From contig WPIO01000031.1 in NCBI GenBank assembly GCA_009760855.2, positions 4,287,501 to 4,351,500 on the forward strand: a DNA stretch of 64,000 nt, in the 5' to 3' direction. The position numbers and the translations under genes were made by a program. Of the stretch, positions 21,372-32,204 are shown piece by piece; position 1 is the stretch's first letter; every line of letters begins with the position of its first letter. The stretch comes from Cristatella mucedo (Eukaryota; Bryozoa; Phylactolaemata; Cristatellidae). Under the pieces are notes generated by a model that was not told the DNA's origin, searched no databases, and saw only the letters and a program-made list of their open reading frames with translations.

Positions 21372-21522
21372 TAAAGTATATAATTCATTCGTATAGCGCC
21401 CAAGGAGAGAAAACTTAAATCTCTAAATTCGGGCGCTTCACATACGCCACGGGGCTCGAGCCCACGACCTCGGCCAGACCTTGGTCGAGGCGAGCACCTT
21501 TACCGCTGGGGCAAACCAGTGC
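21372..21522 (-). mobile_element. tRNA-derived SINE (family 1)
   Basis: A clear copy on the minus strand with GGGCTCGAGCCC, GTATGTGAAGCGCC and the tail ending GCTATACGAATG. An AATAAATAAAG run follows the tail on the other side. Confidence 0.75.
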
Positions 21523-21990
21523 AAGATAGTGTGGCAACGATGCGCGCCTTGCTTATTTTAAATGTCTTCGGGGTGGCGTGCAAGCCTTCCGTAGCTGTCG
21601 TGGTCGTGCCAGACCGGTGCCTACATCCGACCACTACGTCCAACTGTATCTGTATTATATGTACCCATACTATATACCGTATCTAACCGGGCCGACGCCT
21701 ACAACCACAGGCCACTTGGAAGACGAGGCTCTAAGCCTTGCTGGGAGCTGTGAGCCCGCGGCGGCCGCAGCATGCAGTGTACAGTAGGCAGCCATGATGT
21801 GCGACAGCCCCATCTCCATCCCGCCTTGAGACGCGGGGGGGGGGGGGGTGGGTGGGGCGGGAGGGGGGACCGAAGCAGCTAGTGCACTGAACGGTAAGGA
21901 TCTGTCACTTTTAATAGTCCTGCAGCGTCGAGCATGCACGACTAGCGAGGCGGGCTGGGCTGGACTGGGCTTACTCAGTGTACAAGACGA
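21523..21990. other. no recognisable feature
   Basis: A G-rich run (21836-21866) is prone to form G-quadruplex. No gene is seen. Confidence 0.3.
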
Positions 21991-22060
21991 GAAAAGAGCA
22001 AACTGAGCTCAGAGCGAAAAGAGCGAACTGAGCTCAGAGCGAAAAGAGCGAACTGAGCTC
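21991..22060. repeat. 25-bp tandem repeat, 2.8 copies
   Basis: The unit GAAAAGAGCGAACTGAGCTC plus AGAGC is repeated at 21991, 22016 and 22041. Confidence 0.8.
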
Positions 22061-22204
22061 ATGAACAAGCGTAGCGGCGCCGCTAACCGATTCGTCGTCG
22101 CTTGTAGGCTTGTCGGCGAGTCTCAAGTTAAAAAGGGTGTGCCCATTGGAAAAAGAATGACTAGCGGGCAACCTTCGAAGGCCCACGACGACAAAAAAAT
22201 CCTA

Positions 22205-22372
22205 GCTGATTAAACAGCCTCTTTTTGTATAGCAACAGAAGAGCCTTTACGGCTATCACCACCGCTTGCAGTGGCGATAAAGGATCGCCCACCGCAGGAT
22301 TCGAACCCACGACCTCGGGACCGAGGTCGTGAGAGCAACCGCCTTACCTAGTGTGCCATCACGGCTCACCGA
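22205..22372 (-). mobile_element. tRNA-derived SINE (family 2)
   Basis: On the minus strand the head reads GTGAGCCGTGATGGCACACT and AGGTAAGGCGGTTGC. A perfect B box GGGTTCGAATCC follows, then GGCGATAGCC and the 3' end AGAGGCTGTTTAATCAGC. It is the best-preserved copy of the family in this window. Confidence 0.8.
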
Positions 22373-22421
22373 CAAGAGGTGCAGCACCTTTGGACTTGCA
22401 CTTCATTCAAACCGGCGATTC

Positions 22422-23015
22422 CTTACGAGCAATTGTAATTCCCTTTTGGCTGGGCCACCGAAAAAAAAGCAGCTATGCGAGCCGCTACAAATGGCTATGA
22501 ATATGGCTGCAAGGCCAGTTTTCAAGTCCCAGAGGCTTGGCCGCCGCGTCTTCTTTGCTAAAAGAGCTAGGATGGCTGCCGGTTGATCAAAGGATAGAGA
22601 GCACAGTTCTTACGCTGACCCACAACGCCCGCCACGGCTCGGCTCCTTCGTACCTAACTGAACTGCTGCACCAGTTTCAGCCTCCCCTCGTGCCCTCAGA
22701 TCCTGTATGGACAATACATTGGCTGTTCCATTCCTCGACTAAAGGAACGTTGGCGACAGAAGCTTTAGCTCTGCAGGTCCTAGACTGTGGAACTCGCTTC
22801 CACGATTCTTACACAATGACAACTACTCTCCTGCTGCCGACTGTGGCTCATCCTTTCCAGCCGTCCTGAGCTGCTACTTCCATGCCACTCATTACCTCAA
22901 CTGCTCTCTTGACTCTGCTACGCTTCCCTCTTTGTTCCGTGAGAAGAAGTCTGTTGGCTACCGAATGCGTACCGAAAGCAGCTTAGTCTGCGAGTTCGCT
23001 ATACGAAACTCTCCT
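22422..23015 (+). mobile_element. CR1/L2-like LINE, RT C-terminal region to near 3' end
   Basis: CNSLLAGPPKK is followed after a deletion by LLKELGWLPVDQRI, APSYLTELLHQFQP and a frameshifted SFSSAGPRLWNSLP equivalent. The 3' block GAAGTCTGTTGGCTACCGAATGCGTACCG also occurs at 26509 and 61680. It has several frameshifts. Confidence 0.8.
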
Positions 23016-24290
23016 GCGTAACACCCACGTGGTCTTCGTGGAGTTGCAGACGGGAGATACACTATTCATTATTACATTATCCTCGACGCAGTCGCAGACA
23101 GCCACAGCAAGAGTTTCGGCGCGTGAGAGAGGAGCACGAAACAAGCGGCGTTTTCGACAAACCGTACCAAGTAAAACACGACGGCCTTCTTCTTGTGCTG
23201 GGCGGATTCCGTACTTAGACGCAGCGTAAAAGTTGAGCGAAGAGTAGCCACCGCAGCCGGTCAGTCCGAGCGTGCCTTCCTTCGAGCCGGACATGCCTTC
23301 GTGCAACAATGTCCAACTCTCAGCGCTTCTCAAGCAAGCAAGGGTGCCGCTTGAGATTCCACTTCGCGGCGGCGATCTCGCTCGCTCGCGCGGGGGGGGG
23401 GGACGAGCGCATACTTAGTACGGTACTCAGCCTCTAAGCAAGTTGGCAGCGCTTGGTCCTTATCGCCGCTCTGCCAACACTACAGCCCACCCCCCTTACT
23501 CTTTGTTCCGGTCCAGGGTAAAAATATCAGCTAAGGTTATGTAGCAATTCACACACCCACCCAGCTGCCGGCAAGCCATATTTATTACAAGTTTATAGTC
23601 TTACAGCAATCTAGTAAGTTGTGGGCAACCGCACGGGATTATTAGCTTAGCATTGAGGCCAATATGCTGGCGATGCCGGCCAATTAATGCAGCCCGTCCG
23701 AAGTTACTGAGAAGACAGCGAGGCCCTCAGCTGCTATTCTCGAGACTCAGCACGCAGCATACGACGCACGACTTTATACATATATTTTGAATGGCTGTAT
23801 CTGCTAGCATCACTCGCCAATATCCACACCACTACCACCAGTTGGGAGCGGCAACCCCCCACCCCACTAGTCAAATTCAACATCGACAGGCATTTGCAGA
23901 GAAGACCGGCTATTTTTCTGCATACAGTATTTCCTATAGTGACCAGACATCTGCTTGCCAAAGAAGTAGCAGTAAGGACCGGTGGACTCAATAGCATGAT
24001 AGCTGCATTGGCGGCGGCGGTGCAGTGGACCAGACAGGGGGCTTTTACATCGACTTTTTTAAGGAAAGGGAAGTGCTGGTGGAGAGGCAAGCCAAACCCA
24101 CCGACTCCCTTGCAACTTCCTGTGCCGGGTCAAGGTCACACCACAATGTGGAAGAATCCGTACTACGTGTCCCTATTCATATCAACAGATCGATCGCGAC
24201 CACTATCACCAGCCGACAGTTACATCTATTCTAAGGTTGTCATGTGTATCCACCGCTTTGCTACCAGTTGCCTCACCCGGACGATCGATT
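23016..24290. other. no secure feature
   Basis: A G run at 23392-23401 and overlapping open frames on both strands at 23734-24330 are present. Neither strand's frame has a recognisable product, and the minus strand would be downstream of COA6. Confidence 0.3.
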
Positions 24291-24296
24291 CCACTT

Positions 24297-24500
24297 TCAG
24301 GACGCCAGTCGAGCGTGCAGCTGGAGGTCTTCCGTAGGAGCTCGACCAGCCTGATCCGGAAAGTTGGCTGTAACAATGCTCGCGCTGGACTTTGACATGC
24401 TGGCTATATAACAGCGCTCACACTGGGCTCCGTCACCTGAGTGGCCAGTATAAGCTTGGACCACTGCAGCAATCCTGGTCAAGACCTCATCAGCTGAGTA
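24297..24500 (-). CDS. candidate terminal exon, product unknown
   Basis: An acceptor (TTTGCTGCCTACAAAGTCAG) ends at 24501. The frame then runs 67 codons to a TGA at 24297-24299, with ordinary protein-like composition (SADEVLTRIAAVVQAYTGHS, then QCERCYIASMSKSSASIV). It lies 0.5 kb beyond the COA6 stop, on the same strand, so it may simply be COA6 3' untranslated DNA. I do not recognise the product. Confidence 0.3.
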   Translation of the reverse strand, partial: YSADEVLTRIAAVVQAYTGHSGDGAQCERCYIASMSKSSASIVTANFPDQAGRAPTEDLQLHARLAS

Positions 24501-24501
24501 C

Positions 24502-25005
24502 TGACTTTGTAGGCAGCAAACGCCAAGGCACTTATGGTGAATAACCAGTAGAAGTTTGAAAACAACTTGAATACGTGGCATGCCACACCGAGTAAACAAG
24601 GTTTAGCAAGAGGCAAGGCTGTGAGGCATACTCGCTAACACAGGCGTGTATTGTGGTGCCAAAACAGCATTACACGATCATACAGCACTAAAAGAACGGC
24701 CAACCACGCGAGTCACCATACGCACGGCCGGATAAGTCTGGAAGAGTGCCCGGCTCGTCAAGGTCGCATGCACATGTTGGCAAACTTTGGAACACAGTGA
24801 ATCGTGGTCGATGAGCAGTTGCTCGATAGCAGGCTGCCGCCCCAAGCCACAGCTAAAGCTGGAGGTGGATTGCAGCAATGATCGCGATGTCACGGGTAAT
24901 TTCAGGCTTCTACAACCATTCCTTTGACAGTTACTACTAGTGCTGCATGTAGCTTTGAGTTCTAGCCCACGAACGGAAACGGCCCAGTAGTCCACACAAG
25001 TCTTA
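24502..25005 (-). other. downstream of COA6, probably 3' untranslated DNA
   Basis: This stretch directly follows the COA6 stop codon on the minus strand. No canonical AATAAA close to the stop is seen, so the transcript end is not placed. Confidence 0.3.
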
Positions 25006-25101
25006 TCAGCTCGCTTTCTCTTGCGGCAACGGCTGGGCACCCTCTTTTTCCAGCTTTTCTTTATACTTCAGGTATTCCCTGCGACGGTCGAAGTATTTTA
25101 C
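25006..25101 (-). CDS. COA6: COA6 exon 2 (C-terminal half of the protein)
   Basis: After the acceptor CTTGCAG (25102-25104) the exon codes VKYFDRRREYLKYKEKLEKE, then GAQPLPQEKAS and a TGA at 25006-25008. It is in phase 0 with exon 1, which ends SKQW. The QW-V/I-KYFDRRRxYLK junction is the conserved signature of COA6 after its last cysteine. The tail is short and charged, as in the family. Confidence 0.93.
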   Translation of the reverse strand, partial: VKYFDRRREYLKYKEKLEKEGAQPLPQEKAS

Positions 25102-28100
25102 CTGCAAGAAAATCGGGTAGCAATTGATAGTCAGTAGCTAATCGAAAAACTCTTACTATTTTTATTTTATTTATTAGTATGTGCATGCTCTGTCGCTGAG
25201 TAGCAGAGATAGATTGTTTCCCAGAACAGAGATTTTGAAAATCTGTGTATTTCACAAAGCTTATACAACATACACATATTTGCACTTCAAAAGGCTACTG
25301 TTTTTATAATATACCACGATTATATACTCTAAGCGAATAAGTCAGCGTGCAGCAAACATTAAGATTCGTGTACATATTGGAGTAACACGAACGGAATCCC
25401 ATGTAATTTATCCAAACAGCTATAGAGCCTAGAAAATGCAGGTAGATCAACATGAAATTAAGAGAGCTAGCCTCTCCGAGTGATCTCGGGAAAGAAAAAG
25501 ATTCGGTACCTAATCACAATACAGTCGACTCGGCATATAACAATATCGCATACAGGAATGCTCCGCTTAAAAAAACACCAGTTCTTCGTCCCAGATTTCT
25601 TAGGTCGGCATGCTTGAGCACACATGAAAACATGCAGGGCCAACGTTTAGTAGGACCTCTTGTTAGAAACATGTATATTCGATCCTGGATGTCGGAAAAC
25701 TTCCTGAAATTAAATGATGATAAAACCGAACTGCTGCTCATAGGACACCCTAAGCGTGTGGCTGGGTTAAAAGGCTTTGCCATCCTAATAGGTGTCGCTA
25801 TTGTGCGGCCATCACTACTTGCTCGAAATTTAGGTGTCGTGTTCGACAGCTGCCTCAATTTCAAAAGCTTCATCCAGAAGACTGCCTCTACAGCTAGCCA
25901 TCACATCCGATCCCTGTCCAAGATTAGGAGCTGTCTCCCACAATGGCTTGTAAAAAATTTAACTAGCTCTCTAGTTCTGTCTCAGCTTGATTATAGTAAT
26001 TCCCTTTTGGCTAGGCTGCCAAAGAAAGCTATTAGGCCACTGCAGCGGACTATGAATATGGCTGCAAGGCTGGTCTTCATTCAAGTCCCAGCGGTTTGAG
26101 CACGTGTGTCCTTTGCTGAAAGAGCTAGGATGGCTGCCGGTTGAGCAAAGGATACAGAGCAAAGTTCTTACGCTGACCCACAAGGCCCGCCACGGTTTGG
26201 CTCCTTCGTACCTAGCTGAGCTGCTGCATCAGTTTCAGCCTGTTCGAGCCCTCAGGTCCTGTGTGGACAATAAATTAGCTGTCCCATTCCTCCGCTTAAA
26301 GACAGTTGGCGACAGAAGCTTTAGCTCTGCAGGTCCTAGACTGTGGAACTCGCTTCCACAATTCTTACGCAACGATAACTACTCTCCTACTGCCGACTAT
26401 GGCTCATCCTTTTCAGCGGTCCTGAGCTGCTACTTCTATGCTACTCACTACCTCAACTGCTCTCCTGACTCAGCTATGCTTCCCACTTTCTCTCTGTTGC
26501 GTGAGACGAAGTCTGTTGGCTACCGAATGCGTACCGAAAGCCACTTAGGCTGTGAGCGTGCTATACAAAACTCTCCTGCGTAACACCCACATGGTCTTTA
26601 TGACTTTGTGGAGTTACAGACGAAGATACATTACATTGCCGGTAGTGACCGAAGCCGTAGAGGAGTTCCAGCTTTTGACGAATATGACTAAAGGTCCGAT
26701 CACCAAGATTTTAATTTTGTGCCAGGTACGGCGAGACATCTAGAAACAGAGGAGCACGTGGTTCAAGACCACACACCAGGCGAAGGTACAACCGCTGTTC
26801 TGACTCGAATCATTTAGCCATACCTCATACAAACCTCAAAGCCGTTGGAGATGGTGCCTTTAATTCCTATGCTCCCAAAGCCTGGAACTCCAAGTCACAA
26901 CGTACCCTGACACGACTACATTTAAAAAAAAAGCTTAAAACGCACCTATTTATTACCGCATTCGGTGAGTCTTTGTGATTCGTTCTTCGGCCCATGTCCC
27001 GGCTTACACTATGCCTGCTGTTTTCGGATGCTACCACCAATCATTTAGTAATACTTTCTATACAGCATCTGTAAAGTGCCCAGACAGATTCAGTTTTCTG
27101 AGGGTGCTATACGAATATATTATTATTATTACTGAAGAAACAACGAGGTCGGATAGGTGCAAGCTGGTGGGGGTGATTGTGGGCAAACCCGAACTGGTTT
27201 GGTCCAGCGGTTAAGGTGCTCGCCCCGACCAACGTCTGGCTGAGGTCGTGGGCTCGAGCCCCCAGGCATATGTGAAGCGCCTGAATAGAGATTAAGTTTT
27301 CTTGGGGCGCTATACAAATGAATTTTTTTTTTACATCCCGAGATAAGACCTTGAAGTAGATTTGCTACATAATAGGTAGCCAGTGAGGCTCAGTCAGAAA
27401 AAGAGCAGAGAAAATGAGTGATGTAGTGCAGCTACACCGCTGACGACGACGTTGACACTGTACCAGACGAGCTGCTGAGTTTTGCACCAGTGGTGACGTG
27501 TGGATGATTCAGAGCATGAGCCAGGAGCCTTGAACAAGAGGAATTGTAGGAATCTAGATGCACTGTCACAAACGCGTGAACTAGTTTGGCGAGCGTGCTC
27601 TCATCTAATCAGGCCTTTATTTTGGAGATGTTCCTTAGCTGAAAGTAGGCCAATAGATGGAGGCAATCCGCTCATCTAATGAAAAATCTCGTTTTGGAAC
27701 AGTATGCCCAGATTAAGGCCATATGTCCCTGGAGCGATAATAGATGAACCAATCTTAAGATTAAGGTCTTCTGACTCAAGGAACACACTATACTTGCCCA
27801 AAAATATTGCATTTCGCCCTACGATAACTTAATCTCTATTCGGGTGCTTCACAATTGCCACGGGGCTTGAGCCCACGACCTCATCATCAACTGCATTAAT
27901 CTTTACCTTGGCCTGGGCGAGCACCTTATTCACTGGGCCAAACTAGCAAGGATCAGGGCAATGTCACTGCCCTGGCCCTTCTTGATCTATCCATCATCAT
28001 CATTTGATAATATTAAACTACTTGAACGATTTAGAACAACGATCAGGCCGATTGACGAGGCACCGGCACTGTTCAAATCGTACTTGTCCGATCGTGCTCA

Positions 28101-30817
28101 ATCCGTGTCGTGTGGCGGTCAAGTCTCATCTAGCAGACCGGTCACCTGTGGAGTTCCATAAGGGTTTGTTCACGGTCCTTTGCTGTTCTCTATTTATACC
28201 AAGCCTCTGGGGGGGGAGTGATTCAGGCCCACGAGATCAGCTATCACTTCTATGCTGACGACACCCAGCTGTAGTTGTCGTTTAAACCTCTGGAATCTGT
28301 TGCAGTGGCTGATAAACTGAATGATTGCCTTGCAGACATTCGATCGTGGATGTCGGTCAATTTGGCTAAACTTCATGGCGATAAAACCAAACTGCTACTC
28401 ATAGGACACCCTAAGCATGCGGCTGGACTATGAGACTTTGCACTTCTAATTGATGATACAGTAGTTTGAGCATCACCAGGTGCTTAGAATTTAAGTGTCC
28501 TCTTCGATTACTGCTTAAATTTAGAAAGTTTCTTTAAGGAGACTGCCTCAAGAGCTAGCCATTATGTCTGATCCATGTCTAAGATTAAGAACTACCACGG
28601 CGGCTTGCTAGAACTGTAGCTAGCTTCCTAGCTCTGTCTAGGCTAGACTACTGCAATTCAGTCTTGGCTGGGCTACCAAAAAAAAGCCTGTAAGCCTGTT
28701 TAGCTTATGGTGAATACGTCTGCAAGGCTTGTCAACAAATCCCACAGGTTCAGCCATGTGTCTCCGTTCCTGGTGGAGCTGCGATCGCAGCAGGCTGATC
28801 AACGGATTCGAGAAAAATTCTTGCACTGATTCACAAGGCCCTCAGATGGCTGGGCTTCTTCATACCTAGCTGAACTGCTGCTACAGTTTCAGCCTCCTCG
28901 TGCCCTCAGGTCCTCTACGTGAGCTGTTCCATTCGTAAGCTTAAAGGCCATCGGTGACAGTAGCTTTCTCAGCAGGTCTTATACTGCCGAGCTCACATCC
29001 ACGATCCTTATGCAACGACATCTACAGTCCTGCTGCCGACCGTGGCTAATCCTTTCCAGCCGTCAGATACTCCCACATGCTTCTCACTTTTTCTTTGTTG
29101 CATGCGACAAAGTCGGTTGACTAACGCATGCATACCAAAAGCCGGATAGGAGGCTGTGAGTGCACTATAGAAGATCCTGATGTGTAACATCCACTTTGTC
29201 TTTCTGGTTTTGTGGAGTTAAAGACGGAGATACGTTATATTAAGCTTCTATAGCACGGTTCCACATAAAGGCACTGGTCCCACGGTACACTAGAGACAAC
29301 TTTAAGAAATATTTAAGGAGCAAACCAGGTGGCAATACTACTGACAAACAGCTAACTTCACTCCAGTAGAAACCGTCTTCACCAAATCTTTGCAATAGGC
29401 GTGAACACGTGCAACCTATTTACCAAATCTTTCGCTACACCTACACTGTCCTAATGTGGTATGTCCAACTTCCTCTAACGTTCGTGATATTCTTTGCCGA
29501 TATTCACCTAATTTAAGATCTTGCGAGTTACACAGAGATCACATCGCGACAGCAGTCGATGCAGCTTTAAACAACAATGCAGGATACAATCTAGCAGCAG
29601 ACGTCCGTGGAGAAAAGTAGCTCTAGTGACTGACAAGCTATCAGAGCAGTTAGAACAGCCTTCGGGTACACACCGAACAGACTTGTCTACTTAGCATACA
29701 ACCTTAGTCTACATGTCAGGCGATGACTGCCACAATGCCTCCAATGGGCAATCAAAGCCAACAGGAGGCTGACAACAGAGATATAGAAGAAGACGCCGAA
29801 TTACTCAGATCGGTACATCATATACAGAAAACGAGAATGATATAACAGAAGTGTAAGAACGTAAAGACATGCAATACGACAATGGAGAATGTGACATGTG
29901 TGCTAGAAAAACGTCATTGATTAGTGAATTGCCAATCTCAATTTTGGAAAGGATTATCTCCGAGGGGCTTGCTCAAGCAAGGCAGAAAGACACGTTCTTT
30001 CTTTCTTTCCTACTTACTGCTACGACACTGTAAAACGGGGTTCGGGAAGCGTTGGCACAGCAATGACGCATGTTTACATAATCTGCATTCACAATAACAG
30101 TTAAGTGACTCCAGATAGGCAATTAGAACTGGGCACCAATGGGCTACGCTTGAGCACCCAAAAAATCCGAAGTACGGCCTTTCTTGCATCATGCATCGAC
30201 ACACCCTCGCCTAAGCAGGCGAGCAGCAGCAGCAGCACACGCTCATTTGCTGGAGCACTGCAAGCCTAAGCCAGCTCATCCATGCCCGCTTCAGTGCGGG
30301 TGGCTTGCACCGACTTATAGCCTCTGGCAGCGCAGCAACACCCGGCTCGCTCACTGGCAAATGCGGCGCGAGGCCTCGGGACAGACGCGAACAGTTGTGC
30401 GCACACACATATGTGGACGGAGGATGCTCGTCGCTAGCTCGTACGACGGTCCGCGAAACGTAAACGACAAGTCGGCGGCACAGCCGGTATTTGGCAGCGG
30501 CGCTCTCGTGAATGGGCAGCGGCGCTGGCGTGCGTGCTCGGCAAATCGCCGGATGCGGCTGCAAAATGTGCACCGGTGGGACGACTATTCGACTACACGT
30601 CAGCTGGCACGACGAGGCGGGCCAGCGGCGGCATCGGCTGCCAGGCGCAGGCATTGTCTACACCTACCCACTGCTTCGAGCAAGCCTCCTGGAATTTGGC
30701 GCGGATGGCAGAGCACTGGCTCTTGTCGCCATCGCTGTCGTCGAGACATTTCCAGTAGGCGTCGCGGCTGTCCCAGCACCGCGCCCGGTCTTCCCCCAAG
30801 GGCGGGCCGCTGGCCAT
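25006..30817 (-). CDS. COA6: cytochrome c oxidase assembly factor 6 (COA6), two exons
   Basis: COA6 is a small soluble protein of the mitochondrial intermembrane space. It helps deliver copper to the CuA site of COX2 with SCO1/SCO2. The joined exons (30668-30817 and 25006-25101) give 81 residues, close to the 79 of the short human form. The four family cysteines are present as CX9C (C14, C24) and CX10C (C35, C46), with the invariant CW and YWKCLD motifs. The splice sites are TGG|GTAGGT and CTTGCAG|GTAAAA, phase 0. The intron of 5566 bp holds antisense LINE fragments at 25670, 26815 and 27960 and SINE copies. No mitochondrial presequence is expected or seen. The assignment is firm; transcript ends are not determined. 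Confidence 0.93.
25670..26645 (+). mobile_element. CR1/L2-like LINE, second half of RT to 3' end
   Basis: The frame is open from 25680: IRSWMSENFLKLNDDKTELL, then LGVVFDSCLNFKSFIQKTAS, then LVLSQLDYSNSLLARLPKKA. A frame change near 26098 leads into LLKELGWLPVEQRIQSKVLT and FSSAGPRLWNSLPQFLR. It ends with the GTTACAGACGAAGATACATTAC 3' end. It is the least decayed LINE in the window. It lies inside the COA6 intron, opposite to the gene. The catalytic YADD part is missing (5' truncated). Confidence 0.88.
26646..26814. other. intronic DNA, no feature seen
   Basis: Short unassigned stretch between two LINE fragments inside the COA6 intron. Confidence 0.3.
26815..27132 (+). mobile_element. CR1/L2-like LINE, 3' end
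   Basis: CCTCAAAGCCGTTGGAGATG, CCCAAAGCCTGGAACTCC and an A-run LKKKLKTHLF-like stretch are followed by GTGCCCAGACAGATTCAGTTTTCTG, the tail GCTATACGAATA and an (ATT)n run. It is parallel to 15235. Confidence 0.75.
27192..27328 (+). mobile_element. tRNA-derived SINE (family 1), near complete
   Basis: TGGTCCAGCGGTTAAGGTGC (A box), GGTCGTGGGCTCGAGCCC (B box), GTGAAGCGCCTGAATAGAG and GCTATACAAATGAA with a T run at its end. It is a good reference copy of the family. Confidence 0.85.
27330..27815 (-). mobile_element. CR1/L2-like LINE, degenerate
   Basis: Plus-strand landmarks CTTGAAGTAGATTTGCTACAT, GCCAGTGAGGCTCAGTCAG and GAGTTTTGCACCAG align with the minus-strand LINE at 46572-47560 (7075-7200 of that series of blocks). 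It is heavily mutated. Confidence 0.55.
27822..27952 (-). mobile_element. tRNA-derived SINE (family 1)
   Basis: On the minus strand: TTGGCCCAGTGAATAAGGTGC, a longer middle part, GTCGTGGGCTCAAGCCCCG, then GTGAAGCACCCGAATAGAGATT. Its 3' tail joins the LINE fragment. Confidence 0.65.
27960..29250 (+). mobile_element. CR1/L2-like LINE, RT with catalytic region, dead
   Basis: The reading-frame pieces are FKSYLSDRAQSVSCGGQVSS, CGVP-GFVHGPLLFSIYT, YHFYADDTQL (the RT active-site box), DIRSWMSVNLAKLHGDKTKL and LDYCNSVLAGLPKK. LAELL and SFLSRS-type remnants follow. There are more than ten stops or shifts, so it cannot be functional. It lies in the COA6 intron, antisense to the gene. Confidence 0.82.
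29251..30667. other. 5' part of the COA6 intron, no feature seen
   Basis: Apart from frames without support (for example minus 30211-30654) there is nothing recognisable here. Confidence 0.35.
30668..30817 (-). CDS. COA6: COA6 exon 1
   Basis: The ATG at 30815-30817 has a strong context (GTGGCCATGG). Fifty codons follow, with CWDSRDAYWKCLDD, then CSAIRAKFQEACSKQW up to the donor TGG|GTAGGT. The frame is open upstream, but human-like length and the context favour this start. The first twelve residues are the variable N-terminus of the family. Confidence 0.93.
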
Positions 30818-30899
30818 GGCCACGGTCGAAGAAAGTCGTGACAAGTCAGTGAGCGTAACCTGTGGCGCGAGCAGGGTTTTATGCGCTCGTGCGACGTCG

Positions 30900-31399
30900 G
30901 AGGAGCGCGCGCGCGCGACAGATATAAAAGAGAACCACTGAGAGGCAGTGAGCCGAAACCGGCGCTCTGGCACCGGGCGGACGTCAGCGAGAACGCGCGC
31001 ATCTTCGGGAAAACACGTCGAGCACCACAGAGACGCATGAAGAAATCCTTCCGCGAATAGCGATGCGGTGGCGATCGACGTCAAATGCAAGTGCACGCTC
31101 GACTCGATAGCGCAGCACAAATTGAAGCCGACGGAACGACTGCCGGCGCATGCAACACTTACGCCGTATCGCAGAGATGCCCGCAATTTCGCCCAACAAC
31201 GCGGTTCTACACGCTTTGGCTACAGACCAGTGAAACCACGTCGCAGTGCCCCGCGGTATCCTATTAAGGGGCCACGGCGGACGAGTTGAGCTCCAGTTGC
31301 AACAGGAGGCTGGTGGGCCGCGGCAATGAGAGGACCCGGCTAGCTAGCGCGACCTTGGCCTGTGTTCGGGCGGGGGGGGGGGTGGCGCGGTCGCCCGGG
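30900..31399. promoter_or_regulatory. probable promoter region between COA6 and a possible divergent gene
   Basis: It is GC- and CpG-rich DNA between the COA6 start (30817, minus) and a candidate first exon (31400, plus), 582 bp apart. A G run lies at 31370-31381. No TATA box is obvious on the COA6 side. The arrangement is typical of a bidirectional CpG promoter, which is an inference. Confidence 0.35.
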
Positions 31400-31541
31400 A
31401 TGAGAATTCACTCGCTTGACACCCAGATCCCAACAATTAAACGGATTACTGCTCGGATGTCAGAAACGCCGAATGGAAACGGCGATCCAATGTTAAGAAT
31501 AAAAAACCAATGGTTGCTCGAGAATTTTGCTATGCAAGCCG
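31400..31541 (+). CDS. candidate first coding exon, product unknown
   Basis: ATG at 31400 (G at -3) opens 47 codons ending at a consensus donor (AAGCCG|GTGAGT) in phase 1: MRIHSLDTQIPTIKRITARM, then SETPNGNGDPMLR and NQWLLENFAMQA. The product is not recognised. A strong acceptor (CAACTTTTTTTTAG) ends at 32204, and the following frame DGNKSISMTFRRESRDL fits the phase. It may end at a donor (CTC|GTAAGC) at 32254 or run to a TAG at 32446. The minus strand is also partly open here. Confidence 0.4.
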
Positions 31542-31925
31542 GTGAGTTCCAGGCCGTAGGGGTGGGGACTGGCCAGGCCCTCGCGACACGCCATATAATG
31601 TATACATATAATGTACACGCCATATAATACCTGTAAATGAGGCTGGGAAATCCGAATCCGCACGCATTTACTTCTACCTTTTATAAATTTCATATAGACG
31701 AGTCTAAATTGCTGATTCAACGCGGTGCGCCTTCGGTGCAGAGCCTCCGAGAAGCTTCCAGAATGGCTACGTGAGAGACGGGCCACGTGAGCTCGTCGGG
31801 CAGGGATACGGGATTGCGGGAGCGGATTAAGGCTTTCCAAAAAAAGGCAACAATCTCTTTCTGAGAGACGTCAGAGAGGCTCTCAGAGGGCACTCGTTCA
31901 GTCCAAAAATTCAAGCAACCTCAAA

Positions 31926-32160
31926 ATGCGGTACAGCCACTTTTGGAGAGGGCTATGGCAGCCTTTCCGGTTGGTCATGCGACGATCCAGACTATCGGCG
32001 TCTACTTCCAGATGCGGATCCCATTGCAGCTTTTCGGCCGCTGCTTCGGGTTCTCATAACAACGATTCAAACTACTTGCTTTTACCACCTTGCAAGAGGC
32101 TTACGGGTGGTGCTGCTTTTGAGATTCAGCCCCCGTCTCTCGAAAATCCGTGCCAAGAGG
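31926..32160 (+). CDS. weak candidate exon
   Basis: An ATG at 31926 (A at -3) opens 78 codons (basic N-terminus MRYSHFWRGLWQPFRLVMRR) up to a donor-like CAAGAG|GTAAAC at about 32159. It does not join in frame to the exon suggested at 32205, and the opposite strand has an open frame too (31717-31914). Confidence 0.2.
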
Positions 32161-32204
32161 TAAACGCACAGTTAAAGTAAACCATTAAAGCAACTTTTTT
32201 TTAG

